DNA of 49,039 nt, from the NCBI RefSeq assembly GCF_000720115.1, contig NZ_JOIR01000051.1, forward strand, positions 1-49,039, written 5' to 3'. Every line of letters begins with the position of its first letter. The first letter of the stretch is position 1. Under the pieces are notes generated by a model. The model worked only from the letters and a program-made list of their open reading frames with translations, had not been told where the DNA came from and ran no database searches. The position numbers were made by a program, and so were the translations under genes. Source of the DNA: Streptomyces sp. NRRL F-2580. Lineage in GTDB: Bacteria; Actinomycetota; Actinomycetes; Streptomycetales; Streptomycetaceae. This document shows, piece after piece, positions 48,096 through 49,039 of this stretch.

Positions 48096-49039
48096 CTACG
48101 GCCAGGCGGCGACTTCCTCGATGGTGTCCGCGATCAGTACGGGTAGGTGTTCCATGGCCCGTTCCAGAATCTTCTCGATGGGCACCGCGTGTCGGCTGCC
48201 GTCCACGTTGATGTGGTTCGCCCACTGGGCGGGCTGGTAGCGGGCGAGCATCGACAGCGCATACAGAACCGCCCACCACGCCATCAGCGGGTGGAGTTCA
48301 CGTGACAGGCCCGCGACGGCGGGAAAGAAGTAGCGATGCCCGGCGTACTTCCGGGTCAACGCGGACAGGCGTTCCAGGCGCTCCTCTTTGGTGCCTGTCT
48401 CTGCGGGCATCTTCCAGTGCATGTAGAGCCAGCCAGCGTCCGGGTGGTGACGCACGTAGTCCGGCTCGGCATCGGCTCCCGTCCGGCGACGCGCGAACCG
48501 CTCGTACCCGGCGGTGCCGGGGTAGCTCTGCAGGAATTCATCCAGTGCCGTGCGACTGCCGTCGTCCACGACGCGGTCCAGGATGTCGCCGACGTGCAGG
48601 GTGAGCAGCGGGTGAAAGTCAGTGCCGTCGATCGAGTCCGCGCTGGCGTAGAGGGGCGTGAACCGCTTCCGGCCGGTCAGCGGGTACTGCAAGTTGGCAG
48701 GGAGGGTGTCCCAGACTTCCTCCAGCCGCACGACCGTGTCATTGCCCCAGACTGGTGACCGCAGCAGCTCGCTGAGCCGTACGAAGCTGCCAGCACCAGC
48801 AGGATCCGTGCGGATCTCGATGTCGGCGAAGTCCAGGTGGTAGCCAGAGGCATGGATGCCGTGAGAGGTCAGGTTCCAGTCCTCGCCCTTGAGGTCGACG
48901 GCCGCGGCCGCGATCGCTCTGCCAGCCTGACTCAGGCCGTAGAGGGCGGTACGTAAGCTGATGTCCGGTTCGGTCGTCGCTTGATCGTGTGACTGCGGGG
49001 AATCCCGGCCAATCGACGGGCTTGGTCGTGTTGGAGTGG
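48096..49039 (-). CDS. YaaC-like protein (5' end outside window)
   Basis: The minus-strand frame is open from the window end down to the stop at 48096, at least 314 codons. It has the helical pattern of YaaC-family proteins: DISLRTALYGLSQAGRAIAA followed by NLTSHGIHASGYHLDFAD, and toward the C-terminus ELHPLMAWWAVLYALSMLAR with YQPAQWANHINVDGSRHAVP. YaaC is a conserved protein of unknown function in Bacillus and actinobacteria. The first residues are cut by the window. It lies 270 bases upstream of the ABC-3C operon in the same orientation and may be a separate unit. Confidence 0.7.
   Translation of the reverse strand, partial: TPTRPSPSIGRDSPQSHDQATTEPDISLRTALYGLSQAGRAIAAAAVDLKGEDWNLTSHGIHASGYHLDFADIEIRTDPAGAGSFVRLSELLRSPVWGNDTVVRLEEVWDTLPANLQYPLTGRKRFTPLYASADSIDGTDFHPLLTLHVGDILDRVVDDGSRTALDEFLQSYPGTAGYERFARRRTGADAEPDYVRHHPDAGWLYMHWKMPAETGTKEERLERLSALTRKYAGHRYFFPAVAGLSRELHPLMAWWAVLYALSMLARYQPAQWANHINVDGSRHAVPIEKILERAMEHLPVLIADTIEEVAAWP

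Overview
The window is high-GC actinobacterial DNA, almost certainly from a Streptomyces. Besides codon bias and GTG starts, it holds a telomere terminal-protein gene (tpg) with a remnant of its partner tap, Ku and two Ku-type ATP-dependent DNA ligases, an ECF41 sigma factor, a DUF3052 gene and other typical Streptomyces families. Many gene fragments, frameshifted remnants, two IS5-family elements, a group II intron and a recombinase-bearing element mark it as an accessory region, probably a subtelomeric chromosome arm or a linear plasmid.

Layout. 1-2826: 3' end of an alpha/beta hydrolase gene, its hairpin terminator, and a complete group II intron with a reverse transcriptase/maturase inserted 6 nt past that hairpin. 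2944-10261: a ku gene split by a 6.38-kb element. The element carries two overlapping tyrosine-recombinase genes (Tn554-like arrangement) and a three-gene cargo operon: a Clp-like AAA+ fold that has lost its ATPase residues, a small EACC1-like protein, and an HExxH putative peptidase. Removing 3000-9381 restores the conserved Ku reading frame exactly. 10400-12700: decayed HemK-like methyltransferase, truncated SDR joined to truncated tap, then tpg. 13158-16767: a tandem repeat, then a HerA/FtsK-type ATPase preceded by a coupled 26-codon leader ORF. 16927-19860: a zinc-ribbon membrane protein, an IS5-type element with a passenger gene, and a LOG-like fragment. 20248-26304: EEP nuclease/phosphatase, an ASCH gene coupled to a minimal class I LysRS-like gene, a HTH regulator, a DHFR-like protein, small zinc-ribbon/hypothetical genes and DUF3052. 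26449-33819: lipoprotein, DNA ligase 1, a membrane sensor-like protein, and an ECF41 sigma gene with its carboxymuconolactone-decarboxylase partner, DoxX and a matching promoter. 34251-39983: a DUF4157 effector-like protein, remnants of a regulator, a serine recombinase and a CoiA-like gene, two tandem 123-aa paralogs sharing an upstream palindrome, a Toprim-like fragment and a secreted protein. 40302-49039: DNA ligase 2 (catalytic lysines lost), a hemopexin-repeat protein, an intact IS5/IS427-type insertion sequence, a three-gene ABC-3C defence operon and a YaaC-like gene cut by the window end.

Genes working together: the ku-ligase set points to end joining, although ku is interrupted and one ligase looks inactive. 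The ABC-3C operon is a recognised conflict-system architecture. The most novel candidate system is the cargo operon of the ku-inserted element. Functions are inferred from motifs read by eye; no database search was run.
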